This document shows, piece after piece, positions 22,350 through 34,554 of a stretch of 64,000 bases of DNA; position 1 is the stretch's first letter, and each line of letters starts with the position of its first letter. The stretch covers positions 186,001 through 250,000 of the forward strand of contig MU270035.1 of the NCBI GenBank assembly GCA_021432635.1, given 5' to 3'. Origin of the DNA: Thozetella sp. PMI_491 (lineage: Eukaryota; Ascomycota; Sordariomycetes; Chaetosphaeriales; Chaetosphaeriaceae). Made by a program: the position numbers and the translations under genes. Below the pieces are notes generated by a model. That model saw only the letters and a list, made by a program, of their open reading frames with translations, had not been told where the DNA came from and did no database searches.

Positions 22350-24700
22350 CTAGATCCGTCGTTCTTCGAGCAGGAACGCGAGAAAGAAGCCCGCCAAGGA
22401 GCAGAGGAAGGAGATTCCTACGTGCATGCATCGGGAGATTAGCGGGGGGTTGCCGAAAGCCGAAGGGGGCGAAGGATTGCTGTGCCGCCAACGTACCGTG
22501 TGTGTACCAAAGGCCGTCCACATAGGACGCCACAATGGCCTCTCTAACCTGGCCCTCGGCTCGTAAGACGTATTCCACATTCGAGACCGCCTTCGCAATG
22601 ATCTAAGCAGAAACCGTGAGACACTAAGTCCAGGACTGGCGAGATACTGTATAACTTACCTCTGCCTTTTGCACATCGTCCAACCCCAAGTCCGCCAGGC
22701 TAGTAGTAAGCCTTGCGCGGAGCACGATCTGGAGTACAGCACTCATGGACGCCAAGCCCACGATGTTGCCTATGCTAGCAAACAAGTATATGGTCGATAC
22801 GGCCGCGGCCACATGTCGCTTCTCGACCGAGGCTTGGACTGCGATGAAGATCGAGCTTCCAACAATGGAAGTCCCGAAGCCACTGAAGCACGCTCATTAG
22901 CCGACCGAGGATCAAAATCAAAGTCGTTGTCGTCGAGCAACATTTGCTTACCCCGGCATGATGTATAGCGACTCCCACCAGTTCGTGTCACCGTCCCATC
23001 TCAGCATGAGGAGGCCGTACGACACGCAGGCACAGAACGTGGCAAAGAAAACAAGCCACTTGTATCTCCCAGATCTTGAGAATGGGATGGATCAGTCTAA
23101 TAATCTTCGACTTTGCGGAGGGGCTTTGGGCTCTACCGGTTGATTAGTGCTCCGGATATCACTCCGCCGACCGCGTTGGCCGCCACGGCCGGAAACAGGT
23201 GCGCACCGGCCTCCGTATTCGACATGCGTTGCGTGACCTGGAAGTACAAGGGAACACAGTACATCATCTAGACAAGAGCTCTCTGGTTAGCTGGCCGGCC
23301 TGGCACGCTGAATGCCTTTGCTGACTACTCACCCCGACTTGCGCGGCCGATTGCAAACTGGTGATAACAAATGAGGCAACAACATCCCTTTTGGCGAACA
23401 GTCCCATCGGAATGATGGGCTCCTTGGCCCATCGCCTCTCAACCTGCACAAATGCAACGAAGAGGACGGTGGCCACGGCGAGTAGGCCGCCGATCAGCGG
23501 GTGCGACCAGGGGATCTTGACGCCGCCGATCTCCATGGGCAGGAGAAAAGACAGCATGAGCGAAGTGAAGAGAGCGGCTCCGAGGAAGTCAATACGCGCG
23601 AACTTGCTGCGATCCTTCGAGCTGTCTGCATCCTGGCCGCGCTTGGCGGCCCCGCCGATGTCTGCGGGAAGGTAGATGTAACAGAGAAAGATGGCGAGGA
23701 GAATAAACGGCGCTTGCCCGATGAACGACCTGCTTGTGTGAGTGCGAGCCGCACGGGGTTCCATCGAGGTACGAACCATCTCCAGCCCACCACGTCGGCG
23801 AGCCACCCGCCCACGGGGCCGCCGATGCTGCGGCCCGTCGTGGCCACGACGTTGGTATACGCCCGCCACCCTGCTATCTCACGGATGGGGACGAGGTCTG
23901 TGACGATGATGGAGACGAGGACACCCATACCGCCGGCCACTCCGCCCGACACCACCCGACCCAGAATGACCCCCACCATCGACTGCCCGAGGCCCCTGTG
24001 GCAAAGTCTAAGTATTGTGCACATAGTATCGGAACATTGAAGGGAACTAGCAACGGGAGCTTACACAATGACGCTGTCCGCCGTGTTAGCAAAACATCAA
24101 TTTCTGAAGGGGGGAAATAGTGCCGCCTACCATCCAATTGCGAACAAGGCATAGCAAATCAGCAAGATTGGCTTCCTCCCGTAGATATCGCTCAGCTTTG
24201 CCAGCTGTGTCGAGCCGTGTCAGAGGCTATATACTAGGCCGGTGGTTACGTGGAGGGTGGGAGACCTACGATAGACTGTGTCGATACACTGGCGAGGGCG
24301 AACGAGGTGAACAGCCAACTAGCCGACTCGAGCGCACGAAACTCGGACGCGATGGTGGGATTGGTAGCCATCACAATCGTACCATCTGCATTGCCAACGA
24401 AGACGGCTGGGCTAAAGCGTCAGCTAATTACAATGGAGGAAGTCGCCTTACTGCATCTCGAGAGCGCTCACCGATCAGCAAAATGCATAGGATGCGGAAT
24501 ATTGCCAGTCGACTCAGGTTCGGTCTGGCGGGGTCGACCGAGCCCGTGCTGCCGGCGTTCTCCTGATCGCCTAAGCTATCAGCCACATTGTTATCCTCAG
24601 AGATGGGCGTGCCGGTTCCATCGCCCTGTTGTGAGTCACCGTGGCCGAGGAGCGGTGTTCTCTCGCTGGCCTCTCTTGTGGCCGGCGCTGCGTCAGCCAT
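22350..24700 (-). CDS. MFS transporter, DHA2 (14-spanner) family
   Basis: Eleven exons (568 aa): 24700-24472, 24406-24270, 24204-24131, 24073-24065, 23995-23777, 23729-23333, 23267-23137, 23065-22952, 22882-22660, 22602-22497, 22417-22350. All junctions keep frame and use GT-AG. The tail before the first helix has ERTPLLGHG, a dileucine-like motif common in vacuolar transporters. Family motifs follow: NADGTIVMATNPTIASEF (motif D region), LAKLSDIYGRKPILL (MFS motif A), ILGRVVSGG (motif B), then GGPVGGWLADVVGWRW (motif C region). Exon 4 is only 9 nt and adds residues that complete a helix. The relatives are vacuolar basic-amino-acid permeases (Vba type) and drug:H+ antiporters; the leader favours a vacuolar site, but this is inference. 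The intron after VVGWRW has an unusual GTTCGT donor. Confidence 0.92.
24065..24073 (-). other. 9-nt microexon of the DHA2 gene
   Basis: On the minus strand CGTCATTGT lies between an acceptor (GGCGGACAG) and a donor (GTAAGC). It is spliced in phase 2/2, giving C-V-I-V between LFAIG and GLGQSM. Skipping it also keeps the frame (LFAIGW-GLGQ), but shortens the membrane helix, so inclusion is the expected form. Confidence 0.75.
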
Positions 24701-25421
24701 AGCTGTCGATACTGTTCTAGGCGGACGCTGACGACCGAGGTGTATGGCCAAGGGAGGAAGCAAGGAAACCTAGGCGCGAGCACAAAGTTTGCACTTTAGG
24801 ACTGATAGTCTTTGAACGGGGAACAATATGGGAGCTTCCGCGATCCAGAACTCCGGGTCGGAGGTGCTCGCTCTTTTCCCCCCCCTTCCTGCTTCGAGGT
24901 ACCCCTGTTCTGGCCTAAGATCTTATTGGTGGTCCCAATAGCTGCCCTCCGGGAAAGAGCCGTGTCAAAGGCACGTCGAGGTTGATCTGGACCTGAGCCA
25001 GGCTTGCATCTGCGGTAGTAGGAGAGTCACCAGCCCTGACAAATTGCGGGGGCGTCTCCAAAGGTGTGTGGGCCAGGGGAGAGGTGGGGTGCGGAACGCG
25101 CAGAGTGCGCAAAACCTGTGTAACTATTGCGTGAGATGGCGACATCCCACCCGGCAACTCGTACAGTACTTGAGATACCCAGCACCTTATCTCGGAACGA
25201 TCTTGGACCCAGCCCCCTGAGAGCCTGCCTGTCACAATAAAGGGGGCCCATACCATTGATTTGAAGGCCGCTAGTCTACGCTCTCTAAATGTACCCTGCT
25301 CCCATCTCGTGGTCACCAGTTCGACGCCAAGAAGCCGGGGTAGCCGGAGTGTGTATTGGTTAACCGGGGGGCTACTTTTTATAAAAAAAATCTCTTCAAT
25401 CCTCGAAATGTTCAAAAATCT
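24701..25421. other. no gene seen
   Basis: Region between the transporter 5' end and the sulfatase 3' end. It contains a run of C near 24879 and an A-run at 25382. Confidence 0.35.
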
Positions 25422-27367
25422 CTATACCCATTCGTGCCACGCAGTTCCCTGTCTATAAACCAGGCCATCCTTCTCGAACTGAGGGCCCTCGGCCTCCGGA
25501 ATGTAGCCGAGCTCGCAGTGATCGTACTGGACCCGGGTCTGCTGGGCGTAGAATACGTCAAATCGCGGCGAGAGCGCGTCTTGCAGCGTCACGACGTTGC
25601 CCACGGGATGGATGGCCGCCCACGGCTCAGCGCACGTCTGCCCTTTGCAAGACTTCAAGACAAACAGGAGAGAGTCCAGTCGGTCGATTACCTTGCCAAG
25701 AGGGACGCCGAGCAGCGTTGTGGGCGCGATCTCATCCTGGTGGAGAAGATTCTTGACCTGGTACGGGTCCGTCTACGTAGGCCTTCATGTCAGTTCTTGC
25801 ACTGGCTCCAAGAGCTGAAACTCTCATAAAACCAAGAAGGAATGTCTCTCTCATACCGTAAGGTCGTATAACTCGTGCTCGTTGGTGCACCAGACCGAGT
25901 AGTACAGGTTGTACTCCTTCCCAACCACGCGGATCGCCTTGTACGTGTTGTTCAGGATCAGCCACTGTTCGTCGAAATCGGATGTCTCGAAGGCGGCGAT
26001 GCCCCAGAACTCCACGGTGACGTGTTCTTGGCGGCCTGTGATTGCCTGTTCCAACTCGGGCTTGGTCAGCGGCACCGGGGTTCCGTCAAAGTCGGGACGG
26101 GGCTGTGCCCCGGCGAGCTTGAGTATAGTCGGAGAGAGGTCAATGTGGGCTGTGACCGCCTCGGTGACTTCATTTTCCGGCACTCCGGGCCCCCGAACGA
26201 TCAGTGGGATGTTGATGTCCTCCTCGAATCCGCATTCCTTCCCGGGCTGCAGCCGGTGCTGGCTGATGTGGTAGCCATTGTCCGTCGTATAGAAGACGTA
26301 AGTGTTATCGAGCAGTCTGTGTCTCTCCAGCCGCTCAAAGATACCGTCGACGAGCTCGTCGACCGACTGCAGCGCGCGCAGCCGCTGACGGTAGAAGTGG
26401 TCGTTGAACTCGACATTCTCGGGTGTCAACCGCTTGCGCTCGCGGATCCAGTTCGCCCCGGATGGCTTGTCCGGGTTGAAATTCGGCGTGCGGGGCACCT
26501 TGGCGTCCTGGAAGAGGTGCTCATGTCGCTTCGCTGGGATCGGCGGCGTGAATTTTGCTCTAATAATTTCTCGATCGTCTGTATTGGGGCCGGCCTCTTC
26601 AATAGCCACGTTAGAGTGTGGGGCTACGGGCGCAATCCCTAGGAAGAACGGCTTGTCTTGCTCGGCCGCGCTGTCCAAGAAGCCGTACGCCTTCTCGGCG
26701 AGGACGTCGACCGAGTGCTGCCCCTTGTAGCTGACGGGCGGGTCCCGGTTGCGCTGGAAGGCCGAGTTCAGGTACTGGTAGGTAAACGGATCGAGGAGAA
26801 AGTCGGACTCGGTCCATCCACCAACATGGGGGCTGTGGTAATTCTGGACTGTGTGCGCGTTGAACAGCTTCCCGGTGTAGTACGTGTTGTAGCCGGCTTC
26901 TTGGAGCCAGACAGGGAGGTAGTTCTCATTGAGCCCTTGCGACAGGAATTTGGGATATCCACCTGTCCGCTTGGCTCAGCGTGCTATGCTGGAATGGTTT
27001 AGGGACTGGGGCGAAACTTACCATGCGGGGGGGATACGTCAGTGACGTTGGTGTTGTGTGCCAGCTTCCCGGTCCAAAGGGAAACCCTCGAAGGGCAGCA
27101 GATGGCGGTGGTGCAAAAGTGCCTCTTGTAATGAGTGCCTTTGTCGATGAGGTGCTTCTTGATGAGTGGGAGATAGTCCAGGGAGTTTAGGTGGTAATCC
27201 TGATCGTCAGTGAGGATAAAGACGATGTTAGGTCGCCGCGCGCTTCCGGGCCGGTCCAAGGCGGGGCCTAGCAGCCGGTGCTGCGGGTCATCGAGGTCCA
27301 CCCCGGAGCCGAAAGCCGGTCGTGCCGCTAGGAGCAGCGCCGTGAGTAATACTGTCGGGCCGTGCAT
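25422..27367 (-). CDS. secreted arylsulfatase (type I sulfatase)
   Basis: Exons 27367-27022, 26962-25857 and 25772-25422 (600 aa). The start MHGPTVLLTALLLAARPAFG gives a signal peptide; a longer frame would need a non-ATG start. Metal-binding NIVFILTDDQD lies at about 47-57. The sulfatase signature CCPSR at residues 90-94 has Cys90 in the position converted to formylglycine, followed by SLWTGKLAHNTN. Further on are YTGKLFN, PFFLGIAPVAPH, FYTTDNGYHISQHRL (second metal site with Asp-Asn) and IPLIVRGPG. The enzyme should hydrolyse aryl or related sulfate esters outside the cell or in the secretory route. It is transcribed divergently from a Dal5/Soa1-like permease, which supports a role in obtaining sulfur. 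Complete; no broken motif. Confidence 0.95.
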
Positions 27368-28339
27368 TGCGGAGGTGCGGGTGAGGATGGCGAGAAGGCA
27401 GGTCAGCAGCACCGCGCTCGCGATGGGTCAGGTGCGCTCCGAGAGGCTTTAGATAAATGAACGTCGGTAGAGTTGAGACATGCGCTGAACCTTGTCGCCT
27501 GCATTCAACATCTTTCCCCGCAGCCTCTTGTGATCGGGCGTTGGGGAAGCTATGGAGGAATTGCGCAATCGGCAGGCGCTATCGCATATGCAGAGGGCCG
27601 CCCATCGCCCCTGCACATGTCGGTCCGCCATGTGCCCCCTTTGCCGGCTTGGAGGTTGCCATTACTCAAATGCTTTTCTTGCTTTTGTTCTCGATCAAAT
27701 CCAAGGTAATTCCCATTATCATCATGACTTCCATATCCGCCTACGCAAGTCTCTACCTCGTTGGCTCTCTCGTTGGACCCCCACCCGCGGATGTCGGTGG
27801 CCCCCACTCTCTTGGGGCGCGTGTGAAACGCCAACGAGAGGCGTGATATTTCCTAAAAGCACGACATCGCCGCCGCTAGATGCCTCTGCCCAGAGCCTGC
27901 GCGATCGCCTAGCACCTAATTCTCCGGCAAAATATCATTTCCTGGCCCCAGCCGCTCACACGCCCCCTCTCGCCATCGCCATAGCCCCGTCTCGTAACCC
28001 TACGTATGCACACTGGGGCCGGCTAGATGCCCGGTGACCAGTGGTAGCCCCCATGGAGTGAGACAGGCGCGGCACCAGCGGCCCCTCGTGCTCACTTGCA
28101 ACGGCGCAGTATCGCTTCCTTAAACTCCCCGGGTGGGTAGGCAGTCGAGGATGAGCGATGCGGGTACGACCGAGCAAGAACTGGCGCTGATCGCGTCAGC
28201 GAGCAGCCACGCCGTTATAAGGCAAGCCAGCCCCCTCGGGGCCCCTCCCGGCCCGTAGCTAGAGTCTATGGCTTTTGCTCGTTTCCCGCTTGCGACCGCG
28301 TGTGGCTTCAAGACGTGCTTGCTGACGTGACTATCGGAA
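27368..28339. promoter_or_regulatory. shared divergent promoter of sulfatase and permease
   Basis: The 972-bp region separates two start codons facing away from each other. I looked for the Cys3/MetR-type palindrome ATGRYRYCAT and did not find an exact match by eye. No gene is supported inside it. Confidence 0.45.
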
Positions 28340-30377
28340 ATGGCTAGGCTGGTGGAATTCCGGCCGCTGTCGTACCGGGACGACGACACCTTGTCGGACG
28401 CCGGCTCCGACATCAGCAAGGAGGATGCCACCGTGACCTCGGCACTCTTAGGCTCCAGCTCCCCCCTTGGGCGTCCAGAGGTACGGAGGCGGTTCTGGTT
28501 CTCGTCGCGGCAGAAGGATGTCGACCCCGACGCCATCGCCACTCAGCCAAGCGTCTACGATGACCCTGACCTAGCCGAGCAATACCGGCCTCGCCCTGAC
28601 TGGTGAGATGAGATGCCATGCCGTAATCCTGAGTTTACGCCCTCATCTAACAGATTCTGTGCCATTTTCAGGGAGAACATACACAGGTTCGATCCCGGGG
28701 CGCGCTGGACCTGGGCCGAGGAGCGCAAAGTCGTGCGGAAAATTGATGCGAAGATCATGCTTTGGGCATGCCTGATGTTCTGTGCTCTCGAAATGGACCG
28801 TGCCAATATTAAGCAGGCTGTGACGGACGACCTGTTGCCCGAGCTCGGCCTAGACAGGAACGGTCCGTCTGCCCGCTTCCCTCTCCACCGATATGTGCTC
28901 ACTTCTTGTGCCTTCAGACTACAACCTTGGAAACTCTCTCTTCGCATTCTCGTTCCTGTGCGCCGAGGTCCCTTCGCAGCTGATCAGCAAAAAGTTAGGG
29001 CCAGACGTGTGGATCCCGACGCAGATGACCCTGTGGTCCATCGCGGCGTCGAGCCAGGTGTACCTGCACGACCGGACCTCTTTCCTGGCATCTAGGTGTA
29101 TCCTGGGAATGCTTCAGGGCGGATTCATCGCCGACACTGTCTTATACCTGTCCTACTTCTACAAAGCCCACGAGCTGTCTATACGTCTGGGCTTCTTTTG
29201 GACCGCTATCGTATTCGCGGACATGTTCGCTGCCGTGTCAGCGTACTCGCTACTGCACATGAGGGGAGTTCTGGGCCTCTCAGGCTGGAGATGGCTGTTC
29301 CTGATCGAAGTATGTATCCATCCTTGCATGTTTTATAGAAAGGACAACGCACCAGGCTAACGATTGCTAGGGGCTTGTCACGCTGGTATTTGGCATCTTG
29401 TCGTTCGGTTTGATGCCCGCGGGCCCCACCCAGACGGCCAGCTGGTTCAGGGGCAAGAAGGGATGGTTCACACCGCGCGAGGAGATCATCATGGTGAACA
29501 GGGTCATCCGCGACGACCCATCCAAGGGCGATATGCACAACCGAGAGGCCATCACACTGAAGCTCCTCTGGAAAAGCTTGATGGACTACGACCTCTGGCC
29601 GATCTATCTCATTGGGCTTACGAACCACATACCCTTCCAGACTCCTAACACTTATCTCACCTTGTCTTTAAAAGACTTAGGATTTTCCACGTTCCAGACC
29701 AACCTCCTCGTCATTCCCTCTCAGCTCCTCCATGTGACGAATATGGTCATTCTCACCTACGTCAGTGAGATGACATCGCAGCTGGCGCTGGTTGCCTCGG
29801 TCCCCCAACTATGGGCCATACCATTCCTTCTATGGCTTCGCTTCGCTGACACTGCTTCTGCCTCTAAGTGGACGGTGTGGGGTGTTATGACTGTGTTTCT
29901 GGGAAATCCGTACGGTAGGTGCTCCAGTCGGACCGTGTCCACTGCTAGGCTGTTCTGGCTAAACTCCTCTCCTATAGCTCACCCGATTCAAGTTGGATGG
30001 GCATCCCGCAACTCCAATACCGTACGAAGCCGTACGATCAGTGCAGCGATATACAACATGTGTGTTCAAATGTAAGTCGCATTCTCTCGCTGTCACCCCC
30101 AGAGCTAGCCAGCTTACAGTAGAGCAGGGGTGGCATTGCTGCCGCAAATATATACCGCGCAGATGACGCGCCGCACTACAAGAGAGGCAACAGCATTCTC
30201 ATTGGAATCGTTATATTGAATCTCGGTATCTACAGTTTGACCAAGCTGTACTACTTCTTGCGGAACAAGCGAAAGGCCGAGGAATGGGATAAGATGTCCG
30301 GAGACGAGCGGTTCGACTACCTGGCGAGGATGCGAGACGGGGGGAACAAGAGGCTAGACTTTAGATTTGCTTCATGA
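28340..30377 (+). CDS. MFS permease, Dal5/Soa1/AstA (anion:cation symporter) family
   Basis: Six exons (577 aa): 28340-28602, 28672-28862, 28918-29309, 29371-29914, 29978-30071, 30128-30377; all introns GT-AG of 55-69 bp and in frame. A 110-residue acidic/Ser-rich cytoplasmic N-terminus precedes [15 protein letters not shown], the usual first helix of this family. Hallmarks are [13 protein letters not shown] after splicing, [40 protein letters not shown], then [20 protein letters not shown] and [15 protein letters not shown]. The family takes up organic anions: allantoate, pantothenate, nicotinate, or sulfonates/sulfate esters. The divergent arylsulfatase favours the sulfur branch (Soa1, AstA), which is inference from context. 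Confidence 0.93.
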
Positions 30378-31801
30378 GTTTACGACAGCATGACAGAGCA
30401 TAGTAGCATACACAGCGATTCATAGTTAAGGAGGCATGATACCCAATTGGAGTTACGGCATATTGGACATTGGGATCGAGCTGTCTAGATGCTCCTCTGA
30501 ACATGTCAAGTGATTAGTCTTTCTGAAATTGTCTTGTAAACCATATATATCCATCTATCGCATCATTTAGACAGCAGAATCTGTATAGAGTAACAAATGT
30601 ACCACGGCAGATCCCCCCCCGCCCCCCCCCGCCCCCCCATCTCCCCACCTCCCCTCAGGCCTCCTTTTGTCTACCAACTCCAACCACCATTCTGCAGGGG
30701 CCCTCCCCTTGGCGCCACAACCACTATCCTCCTCTCTGATGCTCCTTACGTCTTTGTAATCCTTTAAAATCACTGGCAAGAGGCTGAAGACTTTCTCTCT
30801 CTCGTTCTTGAATTTCTTTCTCTGATATCCTAAACCTAGCAGCAACCACTCAGCCTGTATCGATCGCGCAGGATCCCACATCATCCCACACGAAGAAACT
30901 GCATCAGAGGGGGCTAACTTCGAGGACCGCCAATTCACTATGACCTGCTGGTCAACATCATCCTGGCTTTTATAGGACTTCGTCAGGTAGGGAACCAGTG
31001 GCGCGTGGTGAAGCAATGGCGCAGTCACCGCATTGAGCTAGGAGTTGGAAACGCTCAAGATGTGGCAGGACAGATATAGGAGCGGTGCCCATCGGTGCGG
31101 GCTCTGCTGCATCGCGCTCTCGAATGACAACTGTCATTTCAGTCTAACGCGCTTGTCGCCACACCTGCGCAACATGGAGATACTTAGGCTGCGGGACGAG
31201 GTCATAGTATTAAACCTTGGACTTAGTACGCACTTTCAATGTTGGCTTCCGCCAATGAAGGAGCTCCTCTCCCGCATTCCGTATGCAGCTCGGAGAGTCT
31301 GGTTTCCGCGTCTCTGACTAAGGTATGCCACAGGGCCGTGAGCTCGGTTCATGGGAAAGGCATGACACGCCTCCTCTCGGTTCTATTGGGCTGCCGATTG
31401 GCGATGCCGATAAAGCGAGATAACGACATGTAGTAGGAAGGTTCTGCGGGGATTCTTGCTAGTAAAGTCGGCAAGTTGCCAAGATGAATCCCGTTGGCCA
31501 ACTTCGCATGCAAGACAACTCGCGTAGCGAATTGCGTTGAGAGTGTGGTGGCACAACGAGCAACATACCCATCAAAGCATTTTCGTTGCATATCATGGAA
31601 GTGACAGTGATGCCCGATTGCAGCTCAGCTCGCCACACTCAAGGACATCCCTGGCCGCAAGTCCAGCTTCGTAGATGCGCAGAGTCGTAGATAAATACTA
31701 CTGCCATAGTGGTGAGGGGTCGGTCTATCTCGTTTCTCTATCCCCTGAAACAACCCTCCATAGTCTTCCTTTGGAAAGCTGTGCCTGCGCGAATAGCTAT
31801 C
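30378..31801. other. intergenic with C-rich tract and possible gene remnant
   Basis: Runs of C broken by single G occupy about 30613-30638. A protein-like minus-strand frame at 30567-31028 is listed separately. The rest holds no supported gene; the last 100 bp are the P450 leader. Confidence 0.4.
30567..31028 (-). pseudogene. possible remnant of a protein gene
   Basis: A 153-codon open frame without an initial ATG. The middle has a balanced, protein-like composition (RKKFKNEREKVFSLLPVILK, then VRSIREEDSGCGAKGRA and PAEWWLELV), unlike the random frames around it. The C-terminal part turns into poly-Gly where the frame crosses the C-rich tract, as expected of a broken frame. No family is recognised with confidence; a domesticated or decayed mobile-element protein is one possibility. 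Confidence 0.3.
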
Positions 31802-33525
31802 ATGGCCCTACTTGAGAGTATTCTGCGCCCGAACGATACCTCTAGCGTCCTTACGTGGATATCTGTGGGTATCATCGCAGGATATGTACTGTACACCCTC
31901 TGGTCTTGGTATCGGCTCCGTCACATCCCTGGACCACGCCTTGCCGGCTGCTCTTATTTTTGGGTGGCGCTGAATGCGATCTCCGGGAACAACTATGAAG
32001 CATATTTGGATCTCAGAAAATACGGCTCTCTCGTCCGTACCGGGCCTAACTTCCTCGTCACGGATGACCCGGATGTCCTCCGCACAATAGCTGGATCTCA
32101 TAGCAACTATCGGCGTGACACTTGGTATAGCGCCGGGAGGATGACAACACTGGACACGATGATCTCCATTTTGGATACGCCGAGGCATGATGCGATCAAG
32201 GCCAAAACGGCGAGAGGATATAGCGGACGCGATAATCCCGACCTTGAGATAGCCGTTGACTCGGAGGTGCTTCGTTTTGTCGATCTGATCAAGCGTAAGC
32301 ACGTGTCGACTAGGCAAGATCTGCGCAGGGCGGAGTTCAGCCAATTGGCCCGGTATTTCACCCTCGATGTAATCACGAGGCTTGGCTATGGTAAAGCGTT
32401 TGGTTACTTGGACGAAGGCATCGATCTGTACCGATGGACCGCTACGGTCGATCAATTCATGGCCTTTTTGACGAGCGCAGCGGACATTCCCCTGCTTCGA
32501 GCTATCTTCTTCTCCAATCTCGGGATGTCACTGTTTGGCCCAAAGACGTCAGCTGCCTCAGGCCCCGGAAGGATACTGGGGTGAGTCGTGATTCGTTAGC
32601 TTCTACATAACGCAGCGGACCTGAGCGATGCTGACTTTGTCGTCCCACCGAAGAGAGACCAAGCGCTTGATTGCAGCACGATTCGAGAAAGGCGAAACCC
32701 GCGAAAATGACATGTTTGTACGCGCTAGATGGCTCTGTGCCCTGCTTCATGTGACTAACAAGACCGCACATCGGCTAGGGGAGTTTCATCCGGCATGGGA
32801 TGACGCAGCCGGAGCTAGAGGCAGAGTCGTTGCTTCAGCTCATTGCCGGCAGCGATACAACGTCGTCCGCCATTCGAGGGACAATGCTCTGCATCCTGTC
32901 GGCGCCCCAGGTCTACAGCCAACTCAAGGCGGAGATCAAGCAAGCAGTAGAGAAGAACGCCGTCTCTTACCCTATTAAGTACACCGAGGCCCTGGAGCTC
33001 CCCTATCTACAGGCTGTGATCTGGGAAGGCTACCGAAAGCGATGCCCCGTTGTCTACGGGCACTTCAAGGTCGTCCCGCCCGGAGGCGACACAATAAATG
33101 GGTATTTCGTCCCCGGGGGCACTGCCATTGGCCACAACAGCGCGGCACTCACCCACAAGGAGTCTGTATTCGGCCCCGACGCGGATGTCTTCCGTCCCGA
33201 GAGATTCCTTGAATGCAGCGCGGACGAGAGGAGGGAGATGATACGGGCCCTCGACATGACGTTCGGCGGTGGCCGCTGGATGTGTGCTGGGAAGTCGGTC
33301 GCCCTTTATGAGTTGAACAAGATATACTTTGAGGTAAGTGCTGGCTAGGGGTCTGCCTACTACTACCGACAATTTAAACCATGCTCTAACTCCCAAAAAA
33401 AATTGCAGCTGTTTAGGGCATTTGACTTCCAGCTTCTGAATCCTACCTCGGCGTGCGAACAGATATCATCTTCGCTCGTGAGCTATAAAAACATGTGGAT
33501 GAGAATCACGGAGGCGTCACTGTAG
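31802..33525 (+). CDS. cytochrome P450 monooxygenase
   Basis: Exons 31802-32580, 32654-32717, 32779-33333 and 33409-33525 (504 aa). An N-terminal anchor (VLTWISVGIIAGYVLYTLWS) is followed by a Pro-rich hinge (RHIPGPRL). The I-helix oxygen-binding motif is AGSDTTSS. The K-helix ExxR is E-G-Y-R in VIWEGYRKR, the PERF motif is FRPERFLE, and the heme loop is FGGGRWMCAGK with Cys450 as thiolate ligand. The enzyme should be ER-bound and needs a P450 reductase. It belongs to the broad fungal pisatin-demethylase-like/benzoate-hydroxylase-like group; the substrate cannot be told. No secondary-metabolite backbone enzyme is in the window. Confidence 0.94.
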
Positions 33526-34554
33526 GTGACCAGGCTGCATCTTTTTCACCATTCCCTTGCGAGGCTTGGACAGGAGCTATTGAACGGAATCCGCGCACAA
33601 CATGATATCCCCTTACAGATTGTCCTGGGTTATGTCCTCGGAACACGAAGTCTTTTCATTAAGATAATACCGCACTTAAGCATTTAGCCATTTGTACAGA
33701 ATTGGGCAACAGCAGTGCTTGGCACGCAGGGGCCTGCTTAGAAACAGTTGCCGGTGCGCTTCCTTGGGTGCTTTTTGTCAGCCCAGATGGAAGTGGCAAA
33801 TTGTGGTGCCGAACCAAGTAATTGGGCAGCGCAGGAGGGTTGGCATGTCGTGTCCGCTCATTTCTGACCAGCGAGTTGACCCGGAGTCTATAGTGACGTA
33901 GTCGCGGTCGGTGAGGCGTACCTTGTGTCCCTAGACATAGTGAGAGACGCCTACGAATAATCAGATGATCCTCTTCTTTGCAATGGGCAACCATGACCAT
34001 GATGCCGAGGACCAGGGATGAAATCCCCCGCAGTCACACCGAAACGACTCAGCGCATGATGACAGCAGCACTTGGTAACTAGTCCTGTCGCCAGACGCAG
34101 GCATGGGCAAGGACAACCGCCACTAAATAGAGCAATTTAACCAAGCTCAGCCGTGGCGAGAGGACGCAGGGGTTTCGGGTTTGGTCCGCTGCTTTGGTGA
34201 CAGCGCTGATTTACGAAAAGTTCAGCAGACTGCAGCATATCCAGGCGTGGCTCGGCAGGTACAGTCATTGAATTAAATGGACAGATTACTACAGGAAATG
34301 CCGGTAGCGTGCCGTGCTGCTTGACCCTAGGTCATCTATCAATGTTTGGGCTTACGATTTCTCAAACCGTGACAGGAGACACTCAATTCCCTTCATGGCG
34401 TCCGTGAACTCCTGGCGCTGGAGCCAATAATCAACGGGAACGAAAATATATAATACCGCTGAGTCTGCGGTGAACGACTATTCATGCAAGCCATGCCATA
34501 CCGAGGGCCGGAGTATATCACACCGCCTGAATGCCAACCAGTATAAGGTATCAT
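33526..34554. other. convergent 3' flanks; no gene seen
   Basis: Lies between the P450 and PTH11-like genes, which converge. No supported frame. Confidence 0.35.
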
